From the NCBI GenBank assembly GCA_023422555.1, contig JAFAGQ010000349.1, positions 1-5,822 of the forward strand: DNA of 5,822 nt. Direction: 5' to 3'. Shown piece by piece: positions 1 through 5,822 of this stretch; the first letter of the stretch is position 1, and each line of letters opens with the position of its first letter. The notes under the pieces were generated by a model that was not told the DNA's origin, ran no database searches, and saw only the letters and a list, made by a program, of their open reading frames with translations. The stretch is from Pseudomonadota bacterium. Lineage in GTDB: Bacteria > Pseudomonadota > Gammaproteobacteria > Burkholderiales > Burkholderiaceae_B. The translations under genes and the position numbers were made by a program.

Positions 1-2
1 AC

Positions 3-2846
3 GCAAGCGCAGACAGAAATGAAATGCAGCAGGACATCCGCCTGCTGGGCAGAATCCTTGGGGCGGCCATTCGTGAATCTGATGGCCAGCCAATATTCGA
101 TGTGATTGAGACCGTGCGCCGTGCCGCCGTGCGCTTCAAGCGTGCCGGTGAGACGCAGGATCGGGATACCATGATCGACAGGCTCACTACCCTGTCTGAC
201 GAACAGGCCAATACCCTTGCGCGCGCCTTCAGTTATTTTCTGCACCTTGCCAATCTGGCCGAAGATCGCGATCAGCAGAAGCGCCAGCGGCGACGCCTGC
301 TCAGCAGCAGCGACGTGCAGACCGGCACGCTAGGCCACACGTTGTCCGAACTGACCCGTCACGGCGTATCGCCCGAACAGATCACCGATTTTCTGCATAA
401 GGCAACCATTGTTCCCGTGCTCACTGCCCATCCCACCGAAGTGCAGCGCAAAAGTACCCTTGATCTGCATCGTCATATTGCACAGTGTCTGGTAGCCATT
501 GACAGTCGGCTGACAGAAGATGAGAGTCACCAGTTGGCACTTGAGCTGACCGGGTATATCAAGACGCTGTGGCTGTCGCGCATGCTGCGCTTTAACAAGC
601 TGACAGTGAACGACGAAATCGACAACGCCGCCGCGTATTTCACCCGCACTTTTCTGCAGGCCATTCCCGCTCTTTATGGCACGCTCAGCCGCAGTCTGCA
701 GATCAAGCCTGACTCTGCCACGGTACTGCCTGCCTTCCTGAAAATGGGTTCGTGGATAGGCGGCGATCGCGATGGCAATCCCAATGTGAATGCAGAAACG
801 CTTGAGTATGCCGTGAATCGGCATGGCATCACACTGTTTGAACACTACCTGTCCGAAGTCCACCTTCTGGGATCGGAACTTTCTCTGAGTACGTCACTCA
901 CGCACGTCACCCCGGCACTGGCGGCATTATCCGACAGCAGTCCCGATCAGTCCCGTCACCGTCTGGACGAACCCTATCGCCGCGCCCTGATTGGCGTGTA
1001 TGCCCGGCTGGCTGCGACCGCAAAAAATCTGACGAATCACGATCTGGCATTGCGCAATACCACGCTGGCCGAGCCCTACGCCGACCCCGCCGAATTTGCG
1101 GCGGATCTGGACACCATCGCGCAATCGCTCTGTGACAATCAGGCGGGTGCCATCGTTCCACTGCGTCTGAAGGCGCTGCAACAGGCCGTGGCTGTCTTCG
1201 GTTTTCATATGGCCACCCTGGATCTGCGTCAGAGTTCCGATGTTCACGAACGGATTCTGACCGAGCTGTACCAGCGCGCGGCCATCAAATTCGACGGACA
1301 GCCTGTTCAGTACGATCAGCTTGCCGAAGAAAAGAAAATCGAACTGTTGCTGGCAGAGCTGCAGGACAGCCGCCCGCTGGTATCTCCCTGGCAGACCTAC
1401 AGCGAAGAAACACGCAAGGAACTGGCGATTCTGCACGCTGCGGCGGCCGTCAGGCGCCGTTATGGCAAAGACGCCATCCACCAGTACATCGTGTCGCACA
1501 CAGAGACCCTGAGCGATCTGCTTGAAGTGCTGGTGCTGCAACAGGAAACCGGTCTGGTCGCACAGCAGCGGGATGAGAACGGTGCGCGTCTGCCGGTGAC
1601 CCATGCCGACGGACTGATTGTCGTGCCGCTTTTTGAGACCATTCCCGATCTGGAAGCCGGTCCCGACATCATGGATCGCTGGCTTTCGCTGCCTCAGGTG
1701 CGCGAGCGCATCATTCATGCCCAGCAGGGCGTACAGGAAGTGATGCTGGGCTATTCCGACAGCAATAAGGATGGTGGCTACCTGACGTCCAACTGGTCTC
1801 TGTATAACGCCGAATTGCGTTTGCTTGAGGTCTTTCGTCGCCACGACGTGCGACTGCGTCTGTTCCATGGTCGAGGTGGTTCGGTGGGACGCGGTGGCGG
1901 TTCCAGTTTCGACGCCATTCTTGCACAGCCGCCCGGTACCGTCGACGGACAGATCCGCCTGACCGAACAGGGTGAGGTCATACAGAGCAAATACAAGAAT
2001 CCCGAAAGCGGACGTATCAATCTGGAACTGCTGGTGTCGGCGACATTGCTGAGCAGCCTGGCGCCGCACGAAGAGAGCCGCAAGGATGAACAAACCCTTC
2101 AAACCTATACGAGCACCATGGCATGGCTGTCCGACGCGGCCGAGCGTGCTTATCGCAAACTGGTTTATGAAACACCGGGTTTTGTGGACTATTTCTTTGC
2201 TGCCACCCCGATCAATGAAATCGCCGGTCTGAATATTGGTTCCCGTCCTGCCTCGCGCAAGAAAGGTCAGAAAATAGAGGATCTGCGCGCCATTCCCTGG
2301 GGCTTCTCCTGGGCGCAATGCCGCCTGATGATTACCGGCTGGTACGGTGTGGGCACGGCAGTCGACGAATTCATTCGTCTGGGTACAGGCAAGGATGACG
2401 GCAGTACAGAGGAATCTCGCACGCAATTGCTGCGCGACATGGCCGCTCACTGGCCGTTTTTCCAGACCGTATTGTCCAATATGGAAATGGTGCTCGCCAA
2501 AACCGATGTAGACATTGGTCGCCAGTACAGTGAACTGGTGCCTGATGAACAGATCCGCAGCACCATTTTTGGCATGATCGAACAGGAATTTCTGCGCACC
2601 CGCGAGGCGCTATATACCATCAAGCAGCAAGGTCTGCTGGAAGATAATCCGACACTCAAGGATGCACTGCAGGAACGCTTTGCCTATACCGATCCGCTGA
2701 ACTACCTGCAGGTGGAAGTGATTCGTCGCCAGCGAGCGCTTGAAGTTGCAGAGACGGAGCCGTCCAAGCTGGAACAGGTGCGCAGCCAGCGCACGATCCA
2801 CCTGACCATCAATGGTATTGCCACCGGCCTGCGCAACTCGGGATGA
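3..2846 (+). CDS. ppc: Phosphoenolpyruvate carboxylase, probably 5'-partial at window edge
   Basis: Catalyses the irreversible, Mg-dependent carboxylation of phosphoenolpyruvate with bicarbonate to oxaloacetate, the cytosolic anaplerotic step that refills the TCA cycle. Numbering residues from the first in-window ATG (base 24, 940 residues; E. coli Ppc has 883), I see VLTAHPTE with the catalytic His at 136, GGDRDGNPNV at 246-255, GYSDSNKD at 576-583 (Lys582 matches E. coli Lys546) and the glycine-rich loop FHGRGGSVGRGGG at 614-626. The C-terminus is RNSG, matching RNTG in E. coli. Residues aligning with the E. coli aspartate-inhibitor site (R587, K773, R832, N881) are all kept, as R623, K826, R885 and N938, so feedback inhibition by aspartate is likely. 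The frame stays open upstream of base 24 to the window edge, no good Shine-Dalgarno precedes that ATG, and E. coli Ppc has more residues before the matching LGKVLG segment. I therefore infer that the real start is outside the window. Identity is near certain; the start is not. Confidence 0.97.
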   Translation, partial: ASADRNEMQQDIRLLGRILGAAIRESDGQPIFDVIETVRRAAVRFKRAGETQDRDTMIDRLTTLSDEQANTLARAFSYFLHLANLAEDRDQQKRQRRRLLSSSDVQTGTLGHTLSELTRHGVSPEQITDFLHKATIVPVLTAHPTEVQRKSTLDLHRHIAQCLVAIDSRLTEDESHQLALELTGYIKTLWLSRMLRFNKLTVNDEIDNAAAYFTRTFLQAIPALYGTLSRSLQIKPDSATVLPAFLKMGSWIGGDRDGNPNVNAETLEYAVNRHGITLFEHYLSEVHLLGSELSLSTSLTHVTPALAALSDSSPDQSRHRLDEPYRRALIGVYARLAATAKNLTNHDLALRNTTLAEPYADPAEFAADLDTIAQSLCDNQAGAIVPLRLKALQQAVAVFGFHMATLDLRQSSDVHERILTELYQRAAIKFDGQPVQYDQLAEEKKIELLLAELQDSRPLVSPWQTYSEETRKELAILHAAAAVRRRYGKDAIHQYIVSHTETLSDLLEVLVLQQETGLVAQQRDENGARLPVTHADGLIVVPLFETIPDLEAGPDIMDRWLSLPQVRERIIHAQQGVQEVMLGYSDSNKDGGYLTSNWSLYNAELRLLEVFRRHDVRLRLFHGRGGSVGRGGGSSFDAILAQPPGTVDGQIRLTEQGEVIQSKYKNPESGRINLELLVSATLLSSLAPHEESRKDEQTLQTYTSTMAWLSDAAERAYRKLVYETPGFVDYFFAATPINEIAGLNIGSRPASRKKGQKIEDLRAIPWGFSWAQCRLMITGWYGVGTAVDEFIRLGTGKDDGSTEESRTQLLRDMAAHWPFFQTVLSNMEMVLAKTDVDIGRQYSELVPDEQIRSTIFGMIEQEFLRTREALYTIKQQGLLEDNPTLKDALQERFAYTDPLNYLQVEVIRRQRALEVAETEPSKLEQVRSQRTIHLTINGIATGLRNSG

Positions 2847-2928
2847 CCCGCTGACTGCTGCGCATTGCTCGGGCTGCTCAACCCGGGACGACGCGAGACT
2901 GCCGCCAGCTGCTTTCCGTTCTCTTCTT

Positions 2929-3810
2929 CTAAGACACCTTGGTAAACAGCCGACGGCGATCTATGATTTTTCCGGCCACCATAAACACGCCATCGCCGGT
3001 GTAATGCAGGGTTTCGGGATGGGTCGGGCGCCTGGCCACATGGGCTTTGACAATTTCGAAGATGAAATAATTGTATTTGTCGACCAGCACATCATCATAG
3101 AGTCGGCATTCAAAGCTTGCGTGGCATTCTTCGATCAGGGCGGCACTGACCTTTTCTGCGGAACCGGCAGTAAGACCGAATTCGGCGAACTTATCCACGC
3201 TGCTGCCTGTGCAATTGCCAATGCGCGCAACAATGTCTGTGAGCGCAGTAGTCGGCAGATTGATGACGCATTCGCCACTCTTGCGGATCATTTCGTGACT
3301 GTGATTGCCAGAGGAAATCAGGCATCCAAACAGAGACGGCGAAAATTCCAGTATGCAATGCCAGCCCATGGTCATGATATTGTTTTTGCCGTCATGGTGC
3401 GACGACACAAGCACGATAGGCCCTGGCTCAAGATAGCGTCGAGCCTCATGCACGGGAAAGTCGCCTTTACGAACTTTTTTCAGTCGCGTCTGCGCCTGTG
3501 TCTTTTTGCTGTGGCTATTGGAGGATGCAGCGCTATTTTTTACGACTTTAGCGGCCGTTTTTGTAGCCGCTTTTTTGATTAATTTTGTTGCTGCTTTTTT
3601 AACCGCTTTTGTGCCTGATTTTGTGGTCGCTTGGGTTGCCGCTGCTTTGTTCGCCGCAAGTTTGGTTGCCGATTTTGCAGTCGCTTTTTTGATTGCTTTT
3701 GCCGCTGCTTTTGTTGTCCCTTTTACTGCTGCTTTTCCAGCTGATTTCCCCGCCGTTTTACCAGCATTTTTTCCCGCTGTTCTTCCTGCGTTCCTGCCTG
3801 CTGTTGCCAT
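2929..3810 (-). CDS. Flavin reductase-like protein with N-terminal histone H1-like Lys/Ala-rich tail
   Basis: A 293-residue protein in two parts. Residues 1-91 are almost only Ala, Lys, Thr and Gly, with 22 lysines and 2 arginines. Together with a Ser/Asn/Gln/Lys linker (about 92-118) there is no acidic residue before Asp117. This resembles bacterial histone H1-like tails such as Bordetella BpH1. Residues about 120-290 read as an FMN-binding split-barrel flavin reductase domain: a PGPIVLVSS opening, the NIMTMGW strand, HEMIRKSGECVINLP and a VDKFAEFGLT segment. Family members bind FMN and reduce it, or act as flavoredoxin-like carriers; the substrate and partner are unknown here. The catalytic half contains six cysteines (152, 163, 181, 200, 229, 235). 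No signal peptide or membrane segment is seen. I chose the ATG at 3810 because AAGGAG sits 7 bases upstream. An in-frame ATG at 3906 would add 32 unconvincing residues and run through the ilvD terminator hairpin. The gene converges with ppc and follows ilvD on the same strand by 103 bases. The tail probably binds nucleic acid or another polyanion, which is inference. Confidence 0.88.
   Translation of the reverse strand: MATAGRNAGRTAGKNAGKTAGKSAGKAAVKGTTKAAAKAIKKATAKSATKLAANKAAATQATTKSGTKAVKKAATKLIKKAATKTAAKVVKNSAASSNSHSKKTQAQTRLKKVRKGDFPVHEARRYLEPGPIVLVSSHHDGKNNIMTMGWHCILEFSPSLFGCLISSGNHSHEMIRKSGECVINLPTTALTDIVARIGNCTGSSVDKFAEFGLTAGSAEKVSAALIEECHASFECRLYDDVLVDKYNYFIFEIVKAHVARRPTHPETLHYTGDGVFMVAGKIIDRRRLFTKVS
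3547..3795 (-). repeat. Degenerate 12-bp / tetrapeptide repeat encoding basic tail
   Basis: This in-frame repeat lies inside the flavin-reductase fusion gene. Successive four-residue units such as NAGR, TAGK, NAGK, TAGK, SAGK, AAVK, GTTK, AAAK, AIKK, ATAK and SATK place a basic residue at 6, 10, 14 and every fourth position to 50. A second phased series runs 64, 68, 72, 76, 80, 84, 88. The units diverge at the DNA level, so this is an old or selected periodicity and not a fresh tandem duplication. The coding strand is A-rich here because most lysine codons are AAA, which sets the segment apart from the GC-richer flanks. Confidence 0.8.
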
Positions 3811-3817
3811 TTTCACG

Positions 3818-3823
3818 CTCCTT
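3818..3823 (-). promoter_or_regulatory. Shine-Dalgarno of the flavin reductase fusion gene
   Basis: AAGGAG on the minus strand, 7 bases before the ATG at 3810, is a near-ideal ribosome-binding site. It decides the start codon against the longer in-frame alternative at 3906, which lacks a comparable site. I found no convincing sigma-70 promoter between this site and ilvD. The best -35/-10-like pair would place the -10 on top of the Shine-Dalgarno. Confidence 0.85.
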
Positions 3824-3867
3824 GTATCGTGGTCAAACGCAGCTGGCAAACGGGCAGATATGGCCCG

Positions 3868-3896
3868 GAAAGCAGAACGGCCGGATAATCCGGCCG
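3868..3896 (-). terminator. Probable intrinsic terminator of ilvD
   Basis: Bases 3878-3896 form a perfect inverted repeat. CGGCCGG pairs with CCGGCCG around a 5-base ATTAT loop, or an 8-bp stem with a 3-base loop. Read on the minus strand it begins 17 bases after the ilvD stop codon and is followed by a pyrimidine-rich but interrupted tail, TTCTGCTTTCC. The position and the very stable stem suit a terminator for ilvD. The broken T-tract suggests it may leak and let some transcript reach the downstream gene. Confidence 0.6.
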
Positions 3897-3913
3897 CTAC
3901 TGTCATGCTTTGC

Positions 3914-5773
3914 TTATTTTGTCAGCTGACTGATGTCGCGTACAGCTCCGCGATCTGCCGAAGTTGCCATGGCGGCATAGGCCTTGAGCGCCTGGGAAAC
4001 ATAGCGCTCTCTATGGACCGGATGCCAGGCACTTTGTCCGCGATTTTCCATTTCTGCACGACGACGCGTGAGTTCCGTTTCATCAACGGCCAGGTTGATG
4101 CGGCGATTCGGGATATCAATCTCGATGACATCATCGTCGTGGACCAGTCCGATGGTGCCACCTTCGGCAGCTTCAGGAGACGCGTGACCAATCACCAGAC
4201 CTGAAGAGCCGCCAGAGAAGCGGCCATCAGTGAGCAGCGCGGCCTTGGCGCCCAGCCCTTTGGACTTCAGATATGAGGTGGGATACAGCATTTCCTGCAT
4301 GCCTGGTCCGCCCTTCGGTCCTTCATAGCGAATGATGACCACATGGCCTTCTTTCACTTTGCCACCCAGAATGCCGTCAGTGGCGTCTTCCTGGCTTTCA
4401 AACACAATGGCCTTGCCTGTGAATGTCAGAATGCTTTCATCCACACCCGCCGTCTTCACGATACAACCGTTTTCGGCCAGATTGCCATACAGTACGGCAA
4501 GCCCGCCGTCCTGTGAGTAGGCATGTTCCTTGTCGCGAATGCAGCCTTCTGCACGATCCAGGTCCAGCTCATCAAACTGTCTGTCCTGGCTGAAGGCAAC
4601 CTGCGTGGGAACACCACCAGGAGATGCCTTGTAGAAGGCCTTGACCTCTTCGCTCGCGTTGCCGCCAAGCACATCCCAGTTCTCGATGGCTTTGCCCAGC
4701 GTGCCGCTATGGACATTACCGGCGTTCAGGTCAAGCAGGCCGGCACGGCCAAGTTCACCCAGAATCGCGATGACGCCGCCGGCACGGTGGACGTCTTCGA
4801 TATGGAACTTATTGGTTGCCGGTGCCACTTTACAGACACAAGGTACATGACGGGAAATCCGGTCAATGTCGGCCATGGTGAAATCGACGCCGGCTTCCTG
4901 CGCGGCTGCCAGCAGGTGCAGCACAGTATTGGTTGAACCGCCCATGGCCACATCCAGTGTCATGGCGTTTTCAAAGGCTTTTTTGGTAGCGATGGAGCGT
5001 GGCAGCACCGAGGCGTCATCCTGTTCGTAATAACGCTTGCACAGTTCAACGATCAGATGACCGGCACGTTCAAACAAGGAACGACGTCTTGCGTGTGTGG
5101 CGACAATGGTGCCATTGCCCGGCAGAGACAGACCCAGCACTTCGGTCAGGCAGTTCATGGAATTGGCCGTAAACATGCCTGAACAGGAGCCGCAAGTCGG
5201 ACAGGCACTGCGCTCAACCTCGTCGGTTTCTGCATCTGACACGGTGGGATCGCCGGCCTTGATCATGGCATCCACCAGATCCAGCTTGATGACTTTCTGC
5301 GTCTCAGGCGCCAGCACTTTACCGGCTTCCATAGGACCGCCGGAAACAAAGACCACAGGGATGTTCAGGCGCATGGCAGCCATCAGCATGCCAGGGGTAA
5401 TTTTGTCGCAGTTGGAAATACAGACCATGGCGTCAGCACAGTGGGCGTTGACCATGTATTCAACAGAATCGGCAATCAGTTCGCGCGAAGGCAGCGAATA
5501 AAGCATACCGCCGTGACCCATGGCGATGCCGTCATCCACGGCAATGGTATTGAACTCCTTGGCCACACCGCCGGCAGCCTCGATCTGCCTGGCTACCAGC
5601 TGCCCCATATCCTTGAGGTGAACATGCCCAGGTACGAACTGGGTAAAAGAGTTGACGACTGCAACTATCGGCTTGCCGAAGTCACCATCTTTCATACCGG
5701 TAGCACGCCACAAGGCGCGCGCACCGGCCATATTTCGACCGTGCGTCGAGGTTTTGGAGCGATATTGGGGCAT
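3914..5773 (-). CDS. ilvD: Dihydroxy-acid dehydratase
   Basis: Dehydrates 2,3-dihydroxy-isovalerate and 2,3-dihydroxy-3-methylvalerate to the 2-keto acids that precede valine (and leucine/pantothenate) and isoleucine, in the cytosol. The 619 residues align from end to end with E. coli IlvD (616), including the THGRNMAGARALWRATGM start and the TSADRGAVRD region near the end. Visible functional residues are Asp81, Cys122-Asp123-Lys124 in CISNCDK (Fe-S ligand, Mg ligand and the lysine that is carbamylated in the family) and ACPTCGSCSGMF at 190-201, whose last Cys (197) matches E. coli Cys195. Also present are Glu494 in GMQEMLYP and Ser520 in TDGRFSGGSSG, matching E. coli Glu491 and Ser517. This is the full-length long form; enterobacterial relatives carry an oxygen-sensitive [4Fe-4S] cluster, though the cluster type here is inferred from similarity. 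The start at 5773 fits the family N-terminus and has a Shine-Dalgarno. It appears monocistronic or first in its transcript, with a probable terminator behind it. Confidence 0.98.
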   Translation of the reverse strand: MPQYRSKTSTHGRNMAGARALWRATGMKDGDFGKPIVAVVNSFTQFVPGHVHLKDMGQLVARQIEAAGGVAKEFNTIAVDDGIAMGHGGMLYSLPSRELIADSVEYMVNAHCADAMVCISNCDKITPGMLMAAMRLNIPVVFVSGGPMEAGKVLAPETQKVIKLDLVDAMIKAGDPTVSDAETDEVERSACPTCGSCSGMFTANSMNCLTEVLGLSLPGNGTIVATHARRRSLFERAGHLIVELCKRYYEQDDASVLPRSIATKKAFENAMTLDVAMGGSTNTVLHLLAAAQEAGVDFTMADIDRISRHVPCVCKVAPATNKFHIEDVHRAGGVIAILGELGRAGLLDLNAGNVHSGTLGKAIENWDVLGGNASEEVKAFYKASPGGVPTQVAFSQDRQFDELDLDRAEGCIRDKEHAYSQDGGLAVLYGNLAENGCIVKTAGVDESILTFTGKAIVFESQEDATDGILGGKVKEGHVVIIRYEGPKGGPGMQEMLYPTSYLKSKGLGAKAALLTDGRFSGGSSGLVIGHASPEAAEGGTIGLVHDDDVIEIDIPNRRINLAVDETELTRRRAEMENRGQSAWHPVHRERYVSQALKAYAAMATSADRGAVRDISQLTK

Positions 5774-5782
5774 TTCTGACTG

Positions 5783-5788
5783 CTTCCT
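5783..5788 (-). promoter_or_regulatory. Ribosome-binding site of ilvD
   Basis: AGGAAG on the minus strand lies 9 bases upstream of the ilvD ATG at 5773. The spacing is slightly long but acceptable, and no competing in-frame start lies between it and the ATG. A run of seven A (plus strand, 5791-5797) just upstream gives the leader RNA a U-tract, with no paired hairpin visible in the 49 bases available. Confidence 0.65.
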
Positions 5789-5811
5789 GGAAAAAAACGA
5801 GGGAATCTTCT

Positions 5812-5817
5812 AATTTA
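5812..5817 (-). promoter_or_regulatory. Possible -10 element of an ilvD promoter
   Basis: TAAATT on the minus strand matches four of six bases of TATAAT and lies in the AT-rich end of the ilvD leader, about 40 bases before the start codon. Any -35 element would fall outside the window, so this is only a candidate. Confidence 0.2.
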
Positions 5818-5822
5818 CACCA

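Noticed and set aside
762..773. GCGATCGC palindrome, considered as a HIP1-like or regulatory motif
   Set aside because: It is a single copy inside the conserved GGDRDGNPN codons of ppc and is explained by coding.
927..2450. 507-codon open frame on the minus strand opposite ppc
   Set aside because: It lies wholly antisense to the conserved, motif-rich ppc frame, resembles no protein family I know, and is the kind of long antisense frame that GC-biased codon use produces.
2868..2887. Hairpin CTCGGG / CCCGGG with an 8-base loop between ppc and the converging gene, considered as a shared terminator
   Set aside because: The stem is six pairs including one G-T wobble and no T-tract follows on either strand. 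A second 4-bp CGGG/CCCG hairpin over the ppc stop is equally weak. Termination of these two genes is unresolved.
3571..3577. A-run followed by G on the coding strand, considered as a programmed -1 frameshift site like dnaX
   Set aside because: The run is in the frame AAA AAA GCG and does not give the required A AAA AAG register, and the zero frame already encodes the complete two-part protein.
2812..3582. 256-codon plus-strand frame overlapping the ppc end and the flavin reductase domain
   Set aside because: It is antisense to the recognisable flavin-reductase-like domain and shows no domain of its own.
3506..4204. Plus-strand frame with a very hydrophobic Phe/Ala/Val-rich N-terminal half resembling a membrane protein
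   Set aside because: The hydrophobic stretch is the mirror of the Lys/Ala tail: AAA lysine codons read TTT (Phe) on the other strand. It also overlaps the 3' end of ilvD and has no family resemblance.

Overview
The window looks like chromosomal housekeeping DNA from a betaproteobacterium. The best guess is Burkholderiales, family Alcaligenaceae (Bordetella/Advenella-like). The GC content is moderate (mid-50s % by eye). The Ppc is long with a betaproteobacterial-type N-terminus, the IlvD is a [4Fe-4S]-type enzyme very close to the enterobacterial one, and there is a lysine/alanine-rich histone H1-like segment of the kind known from Bordetella BpH1. The genus is an inference from protein resemblance and was not tested.

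Layout: (1) Bases 1-2846, + strand, hold phosphoenolpyruvate carboxylase (ppc). Its reading frame is open to the left edge, so the true start probably lies outside the window. (2) Bases 2847-2928 are a short convergent gap with only weak hairpins. (3) Bases 2929-3810, - strand, hold a 293-residue protein that joins an N-terminal histone H1-like Lys/Ala tail to a C-terminal flavin-reductase-like domain. (4) Bases 3811-3913 are an intergenic stretch with a strong Shine-Dalgarno for gene 3 and a GC-rich perfect hairpin that probably ends ilvD transcription. (5) Bases 3914-5773, - strand, hold dihydroxy-acid dehydratase (ilvD). (6) Bases 5774-5822 are the ilvD leader, with its ribosome-binding site and possibly part of a promoter.

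How the genes relate: Ppc replenishes oxaloacetate, which feeds aspartate and, through threonine, isoleucine. IlvD performs the shared dehydration step for valine, isoleucine and leucine/pantothenate precursors. This is a metabolic link only; the two genes converge and are not an operon. The flavin-reductase fusion gene lies 103 bases downstream of ilvD on the same strand, behind a probable terminator, and no clear promoter of its own is visible. It may therefore depend partly on readthrough.

The most interesting item is the fusion protein. Its basic tail has arginine or lysine at every fourth residue for 12 consecutive steps, then a second phased series of seven, with no acidic residue in the first 116 positions. 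No mobile element, CRISPR array, tRNA or rRNA was recognised.
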